DNA of 64,000 bases from Ascaphus truei (lineage: Eukaryota > Chordata > Amphibia > Anura > Ascaphidae), in the NCBI GenBank assembly GCA_036426205.1, contig WSYH01001936.1, positions 37,372 through 101,371 of the forward strand, given 5' to 3'. The translations under genes and the position numbers were made by a program. Position 1 is the first letter of the stretch; each line of letters opens with the position of its first letter. The notes under the pieces are model-generated. The model did no database searches and was not told the origin of the DNA. It worked only from the letters and a program-made list of their open reading frames with translations. Shown piece by piece: positions 31,655 through 46,300 of the stretch.

Positions 31655-34260
31655 CACACCGACACACACTTACACACACTTACACACACTTACACACACT
31701 TACACACACTTACACACACTCACACATACTTTCAAACACTTACACACACTTACACACACTTACACACACTCACACATACTTTCAAACACTTACACACACT
31801 TACACACACTTACAATCACTTACACACACTCACACATACTTTCAAACAATTGCACACACTTACACATACGAAACACTTACACACGACCTTACACCATACA
31901 AATACTTTCAAACAATCGTACACAACCCTACACACACTTTCACACACTTCACAACACGCTGTCACACACGGACACACACGCACAAAACAAGGACACACAC
32001 CGACACACACTTACGACCAGGCACCATCATAAGGGAGAAACACGTACACACACGCACACACACGGTACAAAAAAGCCAAACACGGACAAATCACTTACCA
32101 CAACAGCAAAAAGACGGCAGAAACAACGGAACAGCAAGGCACACCCGTTCACACACGTGTCACACTACGGGCCACCTAAAACGGACACACACGCACACAA
32201 CCAGCGGACACACACGGTACACAAAAGTACACAAGACACTTACAAACACGGACACACACTACACAACTTTCAAAAAGGGACACGTACACAAAATACACCA
32301 CGTTCACACCAACTTTCACCACTTACACACACGTGACACACACTTACACACAGCTCACAAACACATTACACACACTCAGCACATACTTGTTTAAAGCACT
32401 TACACACACTACACACATTTACACACATTACAAAAGCTCGCACACACACTAGTACGGCACACTCACACATACTGTCAAACACTAAACACACTACACAAGC
32501 CTTTCACTACACTTCACCACACGGTACACACACGCACAAACACGACACCACACTTACACACACGTACAAGCACTGTCAACACGGACACCACACTTACACA
32601 CACTTACAAAACACTTACAAAACTTACACACACTACACCACTCACCCATTACTTCAAACCCTTGCACACAACTTACTCACACGTTCACACAATTTCACAC
32701 ACGTCAACAACACACTTACACACACACCACAACGCACCCACTCACAAAACAGACTTACACACACTTACCACCTCGCCACATACTTTCAAACCACTTACAC
32801 ACACGTACACACACACAAAAAACACGTTAACACATTACACACAACCTCACCAAAGACTTTCAATACACTACACACACTTACACACACGGGCACACACTTT
32901 CACACATTTCAGACACTACACACACTTCAACAAAACACTTACACAACACGACTCTCTACACACACGCACACATCTTCACCACGACACACCTTACACACAC
33001 AGTTACCACACTCACAACACTCCCAACTGACACACCTTAACACTAAAACACTTCACACATCTCCACACACAGCTCAAACACTTACACACACTTACACCAC
33101 ACTGTCACACACTTTCACCCACTTTCACAAACTTAAACACACCACAAGCACTTACACACATTACACACACTCACACATACGTTCAAACACTTACACACAC
33201 TAACCGACACACGTTACAAAACACTTACAAACCTTAACACACACTCAACATTACTTTACAAAAATGTGCACACACTGTCAAACACTCACAAACACGACGC
33301 GACACTACACACAACTGCCAAACAAGCTTACCACACACTTACACCACGACGTAACCACACACGCACACACACTTAGACACACTTACACAACTCACACATA
33401 CTTTAATACATGGACACACATTGCACACCACTGGCACACACTGGACAAATACTCACCAAAACCACTGACACCCACGTACACCACACGTACAAGACTTCAA
33501 ACACCGACACACACTCACACATACTTTCAACACTTAGTGCAGACACTTTCACACACTCACAAACACTTACACACACTACAAATACGGTCACACAGCGTGA
33601 CACACCACGGACACACACTGACCACACGCACAAACACGAGAGATCACAAGGGACACTACACGCACACAGACGGTCAAACACGGAACCACACGGACACCCA
33701 CGTGCACACACGTTGCACACACTGGACACCACACGCAAAACACGGACACACCACTGACACAACACGCACACAGAGGGCAAACACGGACATCACATAGGAC
33801 ACACACGGACAAAACACGGAACACACACTGAAACACTACGACACTTAGACGGGCAAACCCCCCGGACACACACGACGACCACACTTTGCACACAGTGAAC
33901 ACACTGTCACAACACGGACAAACACGACACAAACACACACACACGGACCACACACTCACACAGACTTGCAAACACGGACACACACGTGACACCACACTTA
34001 CAAATATCAATTACACCACTACACACACGCACACAACGTGCAAACACTACACACTACTTACCCCACACTTTCACAGACGTTTACACACATTACACACACT
34101 TACACACACTCACAAAAACACTTACCACGACAACTAACAACATACGTTTCAAACACGTTACAACATTACAAACACTTACACACACTTACACCAACACAGC
34201 ACCACATATAACCACGAAAGTTTCTCTCCCATATACTGTTACTGTACAGTACACACACAC
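31655..34260. repeat. 2.6-kb acacacttacac tandem array
   Basis: Degenerate tandem repeats of about 10-12 bp (ACACACTTACAC) fill the 3' untranslated part of Tigger B, regular at first and increasingly scrambled after about 31870. In elements A and C the same tract is only about 300 bp. ORFs up to 261 aa (31609-32394) are low-complexity Thr/His artefacts. Confidence 0.92.
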
Positions 34261-34804
34261 ACTCTCTCAATTTACACAGAACAAAGCGCGGTAGGTGGGG
34301 GGGGGGAGGAGTTGGGGAGGGGGGAGTTCAATTCAGAGGATAAGACCGCCAACCCGCCACCACCCACCCGCTCCCTACCTGCCTTCCCGCGAGGAAGCTG
34401 GGGACAATGGTGGCAGAGAAGTAAGCGGTGAACAGGGGGGAAAGCGGGGGGGTCTGGAGGGAATCAGTTTGCTACCCATCTTCCTATCACCGCGGGCTGT
34501 ATGCAGGTGAACGAGGGGGGAAAAGCGGGGTCCGGGGAAGGGACATAAGCGCACCCATCTCTTACCGCGGGCTTGTCACACAGGGTTGACAGGGGGAAGC
34601 AGGGGACACTGGAGACGGGCCTTCAAGACACATCACCGCTTACCCCATCTCCTGTCCCCGCGGGCGAGATGAGGGTGCTGCTGGGGGGAGAGGGTGGAAG
34701 AATGCGCGATGCGGCGGCCATTTTTTTTGCCGCCGGAACCCCGTACTAAGACGCGTGGTGTGGGGTGGGACCCCGAGGAACCGCGATTATAACGAGGTTA
34801 CCTG
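34261..34804 (+). repeat. GC-rich 3' end and terminus of Tigger B
   Basis: A GC-rich stretch with several ctgtccccgcggg-like repeats near 34480-34670, ending in the terminal inverted repeat. The equivalents are 20990-21250 and 59020-59303. Confidence 0.75.
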
Positions 34805-36180
34805 TATTATATGTTTTTAAAAACTTGAATAACTTCGAAATGAATGGAAGTTATACACACATGCGCATTATAATAATCAACTAGAGTCCCCACCCCAAAA
34901 ATTACAACAGAAAGAACAGATATTACAAACGATATACGTGATTCCCTGGCCATACCAGATATTAAACGCTGACAGAAGGGCTAGTCCCATAAATCGATTG
35001 ATGATATGAATGAGGATTCCACAGTCCCACAATTTGTACCGTTCTTTTAGATGAGACTTGTTCTGGAAATACAAATGACAACGAACCACCCCATTGCGCA
35101 AGTCCTATGGTCAGTGTTTTCACACCCCCACCGTTGCGTATGTATACTACTAAAAATAGACAGACTTTGGGCCTCAAAAGGTTTCTTTACTTATCCTCAC
35201 GGTTGGATCCAACGCTGATTCGCTACTGGTAACGAATTTTCAATCCAGCATCAGCAAACACTAAACCGATTGGAACAGAAAAGGGGCGCCAATAGGTGAT
35301 ACTAAAACATTAGAGGAAAAGTCCACCAAAGAGAATTGACACGGCAGGGCGCAGAAAGTGAGACCTGGCTCGGAAAGATTAAAAAAGAGCCACAAAGCCA
35401 ACATTGAAATATGAATGGTTGTGAGAGGCGTCGATTAAGAAGTGAAGATCCTTGAGCGCTTTGTTGTGGGCGGGGGGGAGGTGGGGAGAATCTGTATGAG
35501 AGTACGCTGTCGTTCAAAGAAATATTGTCAACAGGGTCTTCAAATGTTTTGATCCCCACACCCTCAAATAAAAATCACCCATACTATGCCACCCACCTCA
35601 TAAAAGAACATACAGAATAGGTAGAATTAACAAGCAACAGTACCGATTGCTTCTCGCTAAGATCCAGTCTTTTTTGTTGATGGTTATGCAAGCCGCATTG
35701 TCGGATAGATATCGAACAAAAATTATGAGTTTTAATTAAAACTTGATTTTCAAATATCCAGAATTGTTCTTCAAGCCCATGTCGCTAACCGAAAAAGAAT
35801 AGATATTTTTAAAACGGGATTCTCATAATATCCAGATTGTTATGCAAGCCCATGTCGATAACAACAAAATATATATATGATTTTTTAAAAGCTTAACTAA
35901 CTTCTAAATGAATGGGGAAGTCATACACCGCTTGCGCCGGATGTTAATGCCGACGCTCGGAAGAGTCAAAGCCAGAAAGACAATCCATCAGTACATTGAA
36001 TGGTGTGGGAAAGGTTAGATGTAGATAAGAAGTTTGAATATCCTTGAAGCCTTGTGTGTTGTGCGGGGGCGAGGGGGGAGAGCGCTGTATGGATGGATTA
36101 TCAGTCGCAAAGACATATTTTGAAAAACGTCATTCAGGATGTTAATGCGCCGAAGCTTGTTGATTTTTTTTAACTTTTTT
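34805..36180. repeat. Degenerate direct-repeat cluster
   Basis: A segment at about 35390-35560 is repeated in worn form at about 35975-36140. A sentence near 34815 (tttttaaaaactt..aacttc.aaatgaatgg) recurs near 35883. A ~75-bp unit with caagcccatgtcg is tandem at 35757-35855. No gene was recognised. Confidence 0.55.
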
Positions 36181-39100
36181 TTTTTGTAACACGCATATGC
36201 GGTTCACTAAGTTAAAATGAGACCACATGGATACAGACAACGCACTGCGCATAAAAGAAACAATGTGAAAAAGAAACAAGTAAAAATATTGATTACTAAA
36301 ATAATACATATACTATGAGAAATGTGATAATTTATCTTACGCGAAGACGAAGCAATGTCATATTTTTTGTAATACTGTCTAAATCTTCCAAATTTACAAT
36401 TACTGCACGCACACACACAGACATTGCCAGCGAAATGTATGAGCGGGCGTACTGTAGGTGATATTGGACTATTAGGACCTTTAAAGACACAGCTCACGAG
36501 TGCCGACCTGGAGTTTTTAGACGGCGGCCTATGTGCAGTAGTTGCAGAAACGCTAAAAAGTACAGGGGAGCGCTAACATATCGAAAAACACAGCTCTGGA
36601 AAAAAAAGAAAAAGAGAACGCGTCTTGGACCGCAGTGATCAGAGCGGCTCTGCTACGGCGCATTAGGAATAAGAGGCAGGCGGTCGAAGCTGTGCTGTAG
36701 CCTCTGTTGGTACACTCCCATATTTGATTTTGTAACTGCAATGCTTCATGTCTATTGTACTTATCATGTTTTATATTGTCCCTTTTATGTTTAAAGTGTT
36801 GCTGTATTATACAATTTCCTGTTTGTAAGGCTCTGGTACTGTTCTGTTCTTTTACTTTAAGTATGGAGTAGTCTCTCGATGTGGTAGATCAAAAATCGGG
36901 GTGATCTTTCCCACTAGGGGTTAAATCCCAATTATAAATCTAGGGGGATATAAAACCCCCATCTATTTAGGGAAAATGGATGGAATAACAAGGTACCTTT
37001 TTCCATTAAAGGGAAAAGGAGACCAAAAGAGAGCAGCACAACAACGCGGAGCAGAAGGACCCAAAACGAACAACATATATTTAAAGAGGGAACTTAATGT
37101 GACAAAAAGGACGCCAATCCAAACGAGTTTCGAAGTGCACAGCGTTTTTTTCAGAGGACACGTTTGTCCTTCCTGGATCCGTTTGTGCTGAGTGTGCGCA
37201 CTTTTGGTTCCTTTTCCCTTGATTGCATTTAGTAGCGTGCACCAGCGACTACCTACCCTACGAAGGATGTGAGTATTTGCATATTTCCCAGAGGAACCTG
37301 CATGAAGACTGATGGTAGTGGGCTTGGTCCAAATACCACCTGTCTTCAGGAGGATATAGATTAGTACCCCATACTAATCAAATTAGGGACTATATAAGGT
37401 GTTAGTACCCTGGTTTTATGGCTTGGCTTATGTTGGATCAAGATACCTGCATTTGTAGCGCTTCAGTAGACTATGTTTCTACTTTTTTAATTAAACAGGC
37501 AATGAAAACAACGCAGAATTCAATTAGGAATATCATTTATAAGCCACACTGGGGACACTTTAAAGTTAGAATGGATTTAAAAACTATTGTCAATGATGAG
37601 ACCGAAATTTGTGTGTTGAAAAAAGCAAAAGTCTCGGTTTGGAAGTTTTTTATGCACTAGTTTGTTCCACTCACATTGTCCAACAGCGTTATCTTACATA
37701 CCAATAGTTCGCTTTAAGTGCGGCCCATTGTGTTGTTGGCCAATAGCCCAATTCCGGGCTGGACGAGTATGTCAATCCTTAAAAACCACAGGAAAACAAA
37801 TAAAATATCCACATTTATCAAACTGCAATTCAAGTTTTTATTGTTTATAGACTTAATTGTGGCTTTGTGCAGACACTAAATTGGACGAACATAAAGACCA
37901 GTTGAAAGTTAAGGAATGATGGAGAATGTTAGAGCATTAAAAAATGTATACCCACGCTCACCCAGTGTCGACACTGCCCACTGTCGCACAGAGGCGGTTT
38001 ATCAGGATTTCTCTTTTTGGACTGTTGAGCATATTTCCCCCACAATTCGTGGAGTGATTAGATTTGAAGCAGGATCAACAGACGAGAGATGTTCTGGGAT
38101 TTTTAGTAGATGGATTATTTAGCTGAACCAAGTGGGATTAACAAGATGGGAAGTAATTCATTTTTTGTTATAAATACGTTATCCAGCTTGTCTGGATAGG
38201 TTGGATATGAGTTTTCAGATGATACATTAAATTATGTTAGTTTCATTATGTGATTTTTTTTCTTATGTTATTAGATATATTTTCTTCCGTTTATGTGTTT
38301 TCATTATGATATGATCATTATTATCATTTTGTTTATTCATTAGTTAGGATTACTGAGGATATTAAGATATAATTTTTCTAATATTTTCTCTTTATTAATG
38401 TTTAGCATTTATGATTATTGAGATCCAGCAATCTATATCCACATTGGGGGTATAGTTGGGTATTTTTAGTTTAATATCCATATACTGTATATGATGACCA
38501 CTTTCTTAACCTACAATATTATAGTAGTTTTCATGCTTTAGAAAGATAAAACTTGATTTCTTTTTATTACATCATAGAGTTATATATATCTAGTGAAATA
38601 TATTTTTTCATTTATATGTTACATATTAATTTGAGATGTGAGGGTGAAGTCACTTGAAGGTTTGAATGTGTTTCTCAATATGGTTTTCATTATATATTGT
38701 TAATGTAAGTTATAAGTTCATTTTATTATTTTATATTTCTCTTTTTTCTAGTTTTTAATGGATAGTTCTTTTATATGTCTTGATTGATAAATAGGTGTAT
38801 TCTTCTGTCATTACATTGGTTGCTTAAACATTTTGTTTGCACACAGTCATGTATGTGCCATTGTTAAATGTTTTTTTACGTTCCGTGGTTCCTGATCCCA
38901 TCGCAGAGTGTTTGTCCCCTGTGAGGTCTTCCGTCTAGTTAGCCTACGGGGACCCATACTAGTATAATTTTGATTGGCTGAGTTTGGCACGAATCACCCC
39001 CTGCATTGGAGTGGCTTATAAGGAAGCATTAATAGGACACGGGGACTCTTGATTAAAGCGCCATTTGAGTTGAAAGCGTTGAGGGGAACTCCTTTGGAGA

Positions 39101-42100
39101 TCTGCCTAATAGCACTTCAATAAAAGCATTTTTATTTTTGTAACAGCCTCCAGGAACTATCTATGCAGCACGTCACCATGTCATTTCTTCATCATATGGT
39201 TGATATGTTCTCATTCTGTTTTGAAGATGGGATAAGTTTAGTGCAGGTTAGGCTATTATGTATTAAGATTAATTGCTCTCACAGCTTATTATTGGTATTG
39301 ACTTTTTGAAATACAAAGACTGGTTTTTACAATTTTGTTGTGAAACCCGTTCGAGAAAGATTGCATCAACCCAGAAAATATGCAGTTAATCTAAGCCTGG
39401 TAGCTCAACTTGTGTTTCTCATCAGGTAGTAATTGTGCCCTTAGTGATTAGGTAGAAGTATACTTTTTTTTAGTAACTGTGAGATATATTCGTCCTATTA
39501 TTATACAATGAAATAGTAAAAAATGCAAAGACTGTAGGTTGCTACAACTGTTGTGACTGTGTCCAAGTGTGAATGTATATATCCTTTGAGCAAATTGTTT
39601 ACTGGTCCCTTGATCCCGATTCAATTTTTAAGTAATTCACTCATTTAAACATTATACATCTACTTTCTTTCGTTTAAAGTGGAAGAATTTTATTTCAGAA
39701 GTTAACTTTAATTAGTATCAATCCCCCAAACACGATTCCTTTCTCTGACGAAAATGCATCCCTTCTTGTACATACACTTATTTTTATGATTTAACTGAGA
39801 TGTTAAAGAATTGATTTGTTGCTCGGACGCAAAATATTTTTTTTTCAGATACATGATATATGGTAATTATTATTTATTATTAATGCGTCCGAGGTCCCCA
39901 AGAGGGGCAAACCATTATTGCCCACTATTCACTATGTTGACGCTGTATATTGAATAGTGACATCGGTCCAGATGATAACACATTAGTAAATACTAATTTC
40001 TTACTGACTGAGTAACGTTTTGCTGATGTTTCTCTAATCCTAACTGACAAAATAGTTTGACTGTGGCAGGGGAGAGTCTGAAGTGGGAGAAGAAGAAACA
40101 AGGCCATTGTAATGCCAGAATGTTCAAACAATATGAGAATAGGGAACTCAAAAGGTAATGTATTTCTTATTATTTTTATTCAATTTTAATTATATGTTTG
40201 CCCCTTGTTTCTGTAAACATGTATTTAAACACAAGCTGCAGTATTCAGTGAAAATTAAAAAAAACAACCTCGGTTTTTATTGGAAGTTCTAATTTGAATT
40301 AAGCGGCATATTCTGTAAAAAACTGTGATATTTAACAGAAAAATTGCTATTGCCTTTAATGGGCTGTTACATGCCCATAGCGCTAAGATTGGTCATCGGG
40401 GGCTTACAGAATATATGCACATGAGAGTAGAAAAGAAAAGATTATGCTATTGACATAAGAGTGGCACATTGAGCTTATTACCAGAATGCTAATAAAAAGG
40501 CACAAAAAAATGCTACTGTCAGTCTTCCAAATTTCATTGAAAGTTAGACATTATATAAAAGTTATAGAGAGGTCCCATATTACAGTAGTTGCTGCCTACA
40601 AGTCAAGGGAAGCTGCAAAAAAGCTTGGGTATACTGTTATGATCACAGGCCACCTCTGTGTACTGGATTTTATATCAAATAAGACATGATTGCAAAAAAT
40701 AAAAAGGTGTATAATTGAATAGCAATTTTCAAAGAAATAACTCTCGTATGATTTACATTTCAGATGTGTTAAATGTGTACTCTATGAGACAACCCAGTGA
40801 TTCAATTACACCACAACAATGTTAATGTTAGAATTTTCCACCCAACGCTTCTAGCACAGGACAGCACCTCTACCAGTAACCCAGATGTATATGAAGAAGG
40901 AGTGTCAGAAACTCAGAATCGTAGCAAATATGAATAGAAATCCAATCACAACAATCAAACAATAGTGTGGATTGATACAAATAAAGGCTGATTTATGTTA
41001 AATGCTGCCCAAAAAGGTGAGCACCGCATCCGTGGCTTTGCTGTGACCCTCGCCCGCATTGAGCCTGCATACTAAAGCCTGACCACTGAGTCTACAGCGA
41101 CCTCCATGTGTCGGTAAGCACGGAATTATAATTTGTATTGGTGCATCTTTCAGGCAATGTCCGGCAGGTGGGCACAATGAATATCTTTGCCTATTGATAC
41201 TCTGAATGATACAGTTCAGATAAGCCGGAGTCCTTGGACGATAAGATAAAATGCACCGGTCTCTTTGTCTAAGACCTGTACATTACATATAACTGTTGCA
41301 GTTTCACATTTTATTAAAAAACACTAAAGCATTTATGTGCGCTCTCTCATACGAAACGTTTTGAACTATGCCGTGCATGGCATGGACAAAGTTCACTTAT
41401 CCTTGCTCCACATGATGATCGGGTTGAAGTTATTTTTTGGGGGGGGGGGGGGGGGACTATATGGATTATATTGCACCATTTACGTCAGGAAAGATAAGAG
41501 TGGAATCTATATGAGAGATACATTGTTTGCAGCCATGAGGTATCGCTGGAACACTTGCCTGGAAAAGCCGTGGGGCAGATCTCCCCGTAATGCTGAACCT
41601 GTATGTGAATTTCTGCAGAGAGGAATTAATGGCCCATGCGGTATATGTCACAACGGGGGTCACTGCAGCCCATTCGTTTGAATGGACTGCAGGGGGACCC
41701 CCGCTTTCATGTGTTAATGCGAGGCGGCCATAGTCTGTCTTAGAATATGTCTGTAACAGACATGTTGAAGCATTATGTTTTAGGAATTGCCCCGATTTTC
41801 CAAGCAAATGTGTGGTACTCGTGGCGGCAAATCTGTGGAGTATATCGTTAACAAGTACAAATTCTACGCAAACAAAACACAGAAAAACCAAGAAGGGTTG
41901 ATGAAGGAATTCTATAGAGACATCTAAATTTGAATAATTAAGTATAAGAAACACCTCCTTCGTGTACTGTCACGAGGAGTGGGTGCTAGTGCACTGCACG
42001 CATCCGTGGATTAGTGTGTAGTTCGATAATGGCCAACTTTCAAAGGAGGAAAAATAATGTTCAGGGTTCCGAAGAGAGATTGAATAATAGACCTTCCTGA

Positions 42101-42919
42101 CCGCGTTTGCCTCTGAGAAACTGCCTCCACCTGACTACCTGCTCCAACCTAAGGCCTCCCCCCAATAACATACTGTAGGGAACACTTACCTGATATACAA
42201 AGTTGTAGGAACTGCTAAACACCAATGCCTATGTCTAGTAATGGGACCAAGGTTCATAGGACATAAATAAGATATGGACAGGTGGTAGGAAAGAATCCCT
42301 ACAAAAGAGCCCTTTCACTTGCCATTCAAAGTACATATTTCAGATATGAAGATTTTCAAGTTATCTGCAAAATACAATATTTTAACCAGAGGAAGTATTG
42401 TTATGATATAACTTCCCTCTTAGTGTACCACTAATCCAAAATAATAAACATTCTTAACCTATGAAGTCAGACGGCTTGTGTGTGAAAATATTATAAAGTG
42501 CCGTTAAAAAAAACCGTTAGAGGGCTGCTATGCTAGAGTAATATATCTTTTATCCACTTATAAATAGTGGGGGTAAACTATAGTCATCTCTATACAAAAA
42601 CACCGTTTGGGCTATATCTCATTGTTTACAACAAGTTGTCAAAATGAATGATAATAGTGCGGACAGTAATGCATACTCCTGGGAGAGGTATTGGAGTACC
42701 AGTCAGGATTAAAAATATTGTCTTTCCCCCACTAGATAGTATTATAATATGACAGGCAATATAGGTTGCTAGTGTAGGTACATGCGGATGTATTATAAAT
42801 ATCAAGTGTATACTCGATTTGTTGTTAGGAAACAGTTCTACAAAATGTGTCATTGCAACCTAGCAAGTGCGGTGGTAAAATAGGTGGTTAGACACAATGT
42901 TCTGGTTGCCTCATAACTG
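36181..42919. other. Unassigned AT-rich region
   Basis: No coding family recognised; all ORFs are under 165 codons and unsupported. Points noted: a repeat-like motif near 37120-37170 (cgagtttcgaagtgcac); a segment near 38985-39135 resembling widespread amphibian repeats with a gatgaagcgccatttg..gaaacgcgttg sentence, here decayed; and a G run at 41438-41456. The rest looks like neutral intergenic or old transposon DNA. Confidence 0.5.
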
Positions 42920-43303
42920 CTGTCAGAAACACTTTATTCGAGAATACCCAGAGATATCTGAGTCAGATTACCTGGAATGGCCCTCCTCACCTCTGACAAG
43001 CCCCGTTGCATTTGCCTTCCCAGCCGTATGCCTGGCTTATGGGCGGCCTGATCTGTTAAATGATAATGATTGGAGTTTAATAGGCTGCAATGCTTCGCGT
43101 GTCTCCAGATGGCATAAATTCATGAATTGTAATGCACAATATATATATATGTGCAGTATTGCAGGCCAGCCGAGGAATAAAATGTTCAATCCCTGCCTGG
43201 AAATAACCAATGCACTCGGGCAGAAAACCAGTCACAAACCTCACATACAACCGAGTATACCGAATTCGTGGGACTAGCCGAGCTAGAAATAAAGTGTGTC
43301 GCA
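42920..43303. mobile_element. Solo MITE (CGACACACTTTATTCGAGC family)
   Basis: The same ~385-bp element that splits the hammerhead units, here in unrelated flanking DNA. It runs from about cactttattcgag near 42930 to aataaagtgtgtcgc near 43302. It shows where the element's ends are, independently of the composite. Confidence 0.7.
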
Positions 43304-46300
43304 GTGTATCATAGCATATTAGTTTATGATAGCGGTGATATGAATGCATAACAGTGACGTTTGCTTAATAGCATGAAGTGGGCAGAATATAGCAGGTCTA
43401 CGACCCTGGTAATTCAACCACTCAGACTCACTTTGATAGAAGCAGTACACCGTTTTTAATGATAAATTAGTATGTTGATAGCATCAGGGAAGAAGAAACA
43501 GTGTTTAACAATCGAGATGAGTCTAGCCTAAAAAGTCAATTGAAAAGTGTCTAAAAAACCTCAGCGGGCAACAGGCGTGACCCACATGCTAAACGGAATG
43601 GCACTATATATATAAATAAATATCGTCACGCCACAACTGCGCACCCCTGGTAACTTATTTTCTGCCGAATCGTTTCGGTCAGCATTTATGGAAATTGATG
43701 TAAACCATTACAACCTGATCTATGGAGCCGGAAGTGTGATCACAGCAGCCTCTCATCTTGTCGCCCCACGTCGTGGGCGTCAGTAAAATTCCTATTGTAC
43801 ATTTTGTGTACACGCGTATGAAACTTCGTAAGGGTGTTTTAGAGGAGGAGCGTGGAATGACATGGTGACGGCTCAGCTGTTTATCCAGGATAGAGGTTTG
43901 CTCTCACCAATTACCGGGGAAAGGGGCGCTTTGGTGATGACTCATAAGGCTAAACGAGCAGCAAGTTGATATGAGTCTCTTTTAAAGGAGGCATTATTCA
44001 CCCTTTCAAGGCAAAAAAAAATGATATGACTATCATGAGTATAGGTATATCTGAATGAAAAAGCAAGACATTTAACTGATTAGCAGGCCTTTGAATGGTG
44101 AAATATAGATAACTTCATATCTGACTATGAGTGTTATTCCCATGGAAAGATTATATGGGTAAATTGTTCAGTGAGGATGATTCATAATCATTATAGTTTG
44201 TTACAGTATTGAGATCTAGAGAACTCATTAATAATTCCGGCATACTCCACATGATATAAGAATATAATAGTAGATTACTGTTGTCCACGGTCAAATGAGT
44301 TGGCAGTTAGGACAAGAAGCTACTGAGTGCTATAAATATATACATTGTATTGTGATACAAATTGATTATATGTTCAGTGATGTTGGAATTAGTCGCTATT
44401 GCAATTCAGACCCTCCTCTAAACCGTCAATACAGTCCACTAAAATAATCTTTTTTTAGACTAAAAAACTTAGTGCTTTTATTATATAACTTTTTCTGTGA
44501 TGTATCTTGACTTGTGATTAATAAGTGATGATTATAAATAAAAATGTGCTCGCAGTGGATTGTAGTGTGATATCTACTCGTAAATCGGGAACACCTGGAA
44601 TAGTCAAAAACGGCCCTCTAAATTTTACCTATTATAACAACTATACCTAAATCCCTTTATTAATATAAAGATAGACCCTTAATGTGTACATAATCATATT
44701 GTGTGATATTAGTGGTAAATATTATTAATAGCTATTTATACTAATAATCGATTATTCATGTGGAATATTTATAATAATGCAGGAATTATTGATAAAAATG
44801 AGAGTAAAATAATTCTTCATTGAGTCCATAGGTGCGCCAACAAGTGTAATTGTATGTATCCCCAGGAATTCTTTTTGTAAGGAGAAAAGCCCGGTCCCAA
44901 TTCCTTTTCTGATACCCCAGGGAATGGGTTAAAATGCCAGTGGTTTTGAAAACAATGATATTAAGGCCAACGGTGTTGTGATATAGAAGAGTGCTATATT
45001 TACCCAAGGATGGACCAACCCAACTATGAAAACGAGAAGACCTTACATCCCCCAACTCCTGCCTCCCACCGAGTACCCCTGCCCCAAACTGAAGTACTGC
45101 TGCCTCTATGTACACACCCCAAAACCATTACCAGTACAGATCAACGCAACTCCAAAAACGAGATGAGACCAAATCCCAACTCATGATCAAAGGAAAATCG
45201 TATGTACAGCACACTGCTCGCATAAACAATGGGCTCACTCCCACCCCCCCCCCCCCCCCATCAATGTTTAAGGTGTCTAATCAAGGGTAAATATAAATTA
45301 ACATGTTTAAATAACCGTATTTCCCTCGAATTTCTGAAGACAACCACCTTTTTTACATTTTGACATCGAAATTGGGATGCGGATGCATCTTTGAGAATCA
45401 AGGTTAGAAAAACTAGGTTAATTTAACTGGGTCCGTGTTACTGGATATGTTGGTGGCTATGCTGCTGCCACGTTCTGTTGCCCACGACTTTGGGCTCTTA
45501 ACTGCGGCTTCATCGTATGGGCGTTTAATTGGATGAAAACGCCGGACCTCTCACCCACTGTCCTGTTAATCCGTACATGCGTCACTATTCATTGCGGGTG
45601 GCCGAGGCCAGGAAAGGCAAGGGTGAAACAGACAGGTAACAAGAATCTATGCTCAGCAATGTCCTATGATATTGGTGAGCAATATAGGCTCGGGATCAAT
45701 CTACCACATGGGGGTGGAGCGCGGGGCACGGCCCAGGTGCAGCAGCATTGTGATAGGTTTTAGTGGCTCAACGAGAGTGTAGCTGTTTGAGTGCAGCTAC
45801 CGAATGTTGACAGGGAGCTTGTGGCTTGGCGCACTGTGCCACATTCACGAGCGCTGCGCACGGTAGTGTGCGGGGTGCGTGATATGGAGGAGGAGCCCTA
45901 AATCCGCGGCATCGGATGAGGCTCGCATACGGGTGCTGGCATGCGCGCTGTGCGGGGTCAGAAAGGGAGTGCGTCAGTTGGCACCCCCGCGCGTGGGCGG
46001 TGATGCTCAGGAGGGATGCGTGGGGTAGGGTTTGCCAAAAGTCCGTTGTCTTTAGACAGACACACAGGAAAAGGAAAACCACGCCCCCCCTCACTTGCCG
46101 ATCCACAAACTTCCAGCTTCCTCACAGAGGGTTACATCGGGGCACCAAGAAGGGGTTGATATACGTTGGACTCCAACCGCTTGATTGAAGCTTTTTTAAA
46201 CTGCTTGCGCTCCAAACTTCTGCCCGGACCAGCCTCATTTATTTCAAAGATCGATTTTAAGACACGATTCTGATAAGTTCACAAATGTTAAAATGTGACA

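Larger units (their letters stand above)
28619..34804 (+). mobile_element. Tigger (pogo-like) element B with intact ORF
   Basis: A ~6.2 kb element. The 5' terminus is missing: it starts inside the cacactg tandem leader. The 3' terminus (aacgaggttacctg, ending 34804) is followed by TA. The order is leader (28619-29639), transposase ORF, 3' untranslated region with AATAAA near 31585, a 2.6-kb tandem tract and a GC-rich 3' end. It is the only copy without the transposase deletion and MITE, so it represents the autonomous form. Confidence 0.88.

Noticed and set aside
31609..34294. Long Thr/His-rich ORFs
   Set aside because: They arise from the ACACACTTACAC tandem array; the frame stays open because the repeat lacks stops.
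34290..34740. GC-rich stretch as a CpG-island promoter of a host gene
   Set aside because: It is the GC-rich end of the Tigger element, present in all copies, with no gene next to it.
41438..41456. G run as a G-quadruplex element
   Set aside because: A plain homopolymer in unassigned DNA; homopolymer lengths are unreliable in this assembly.
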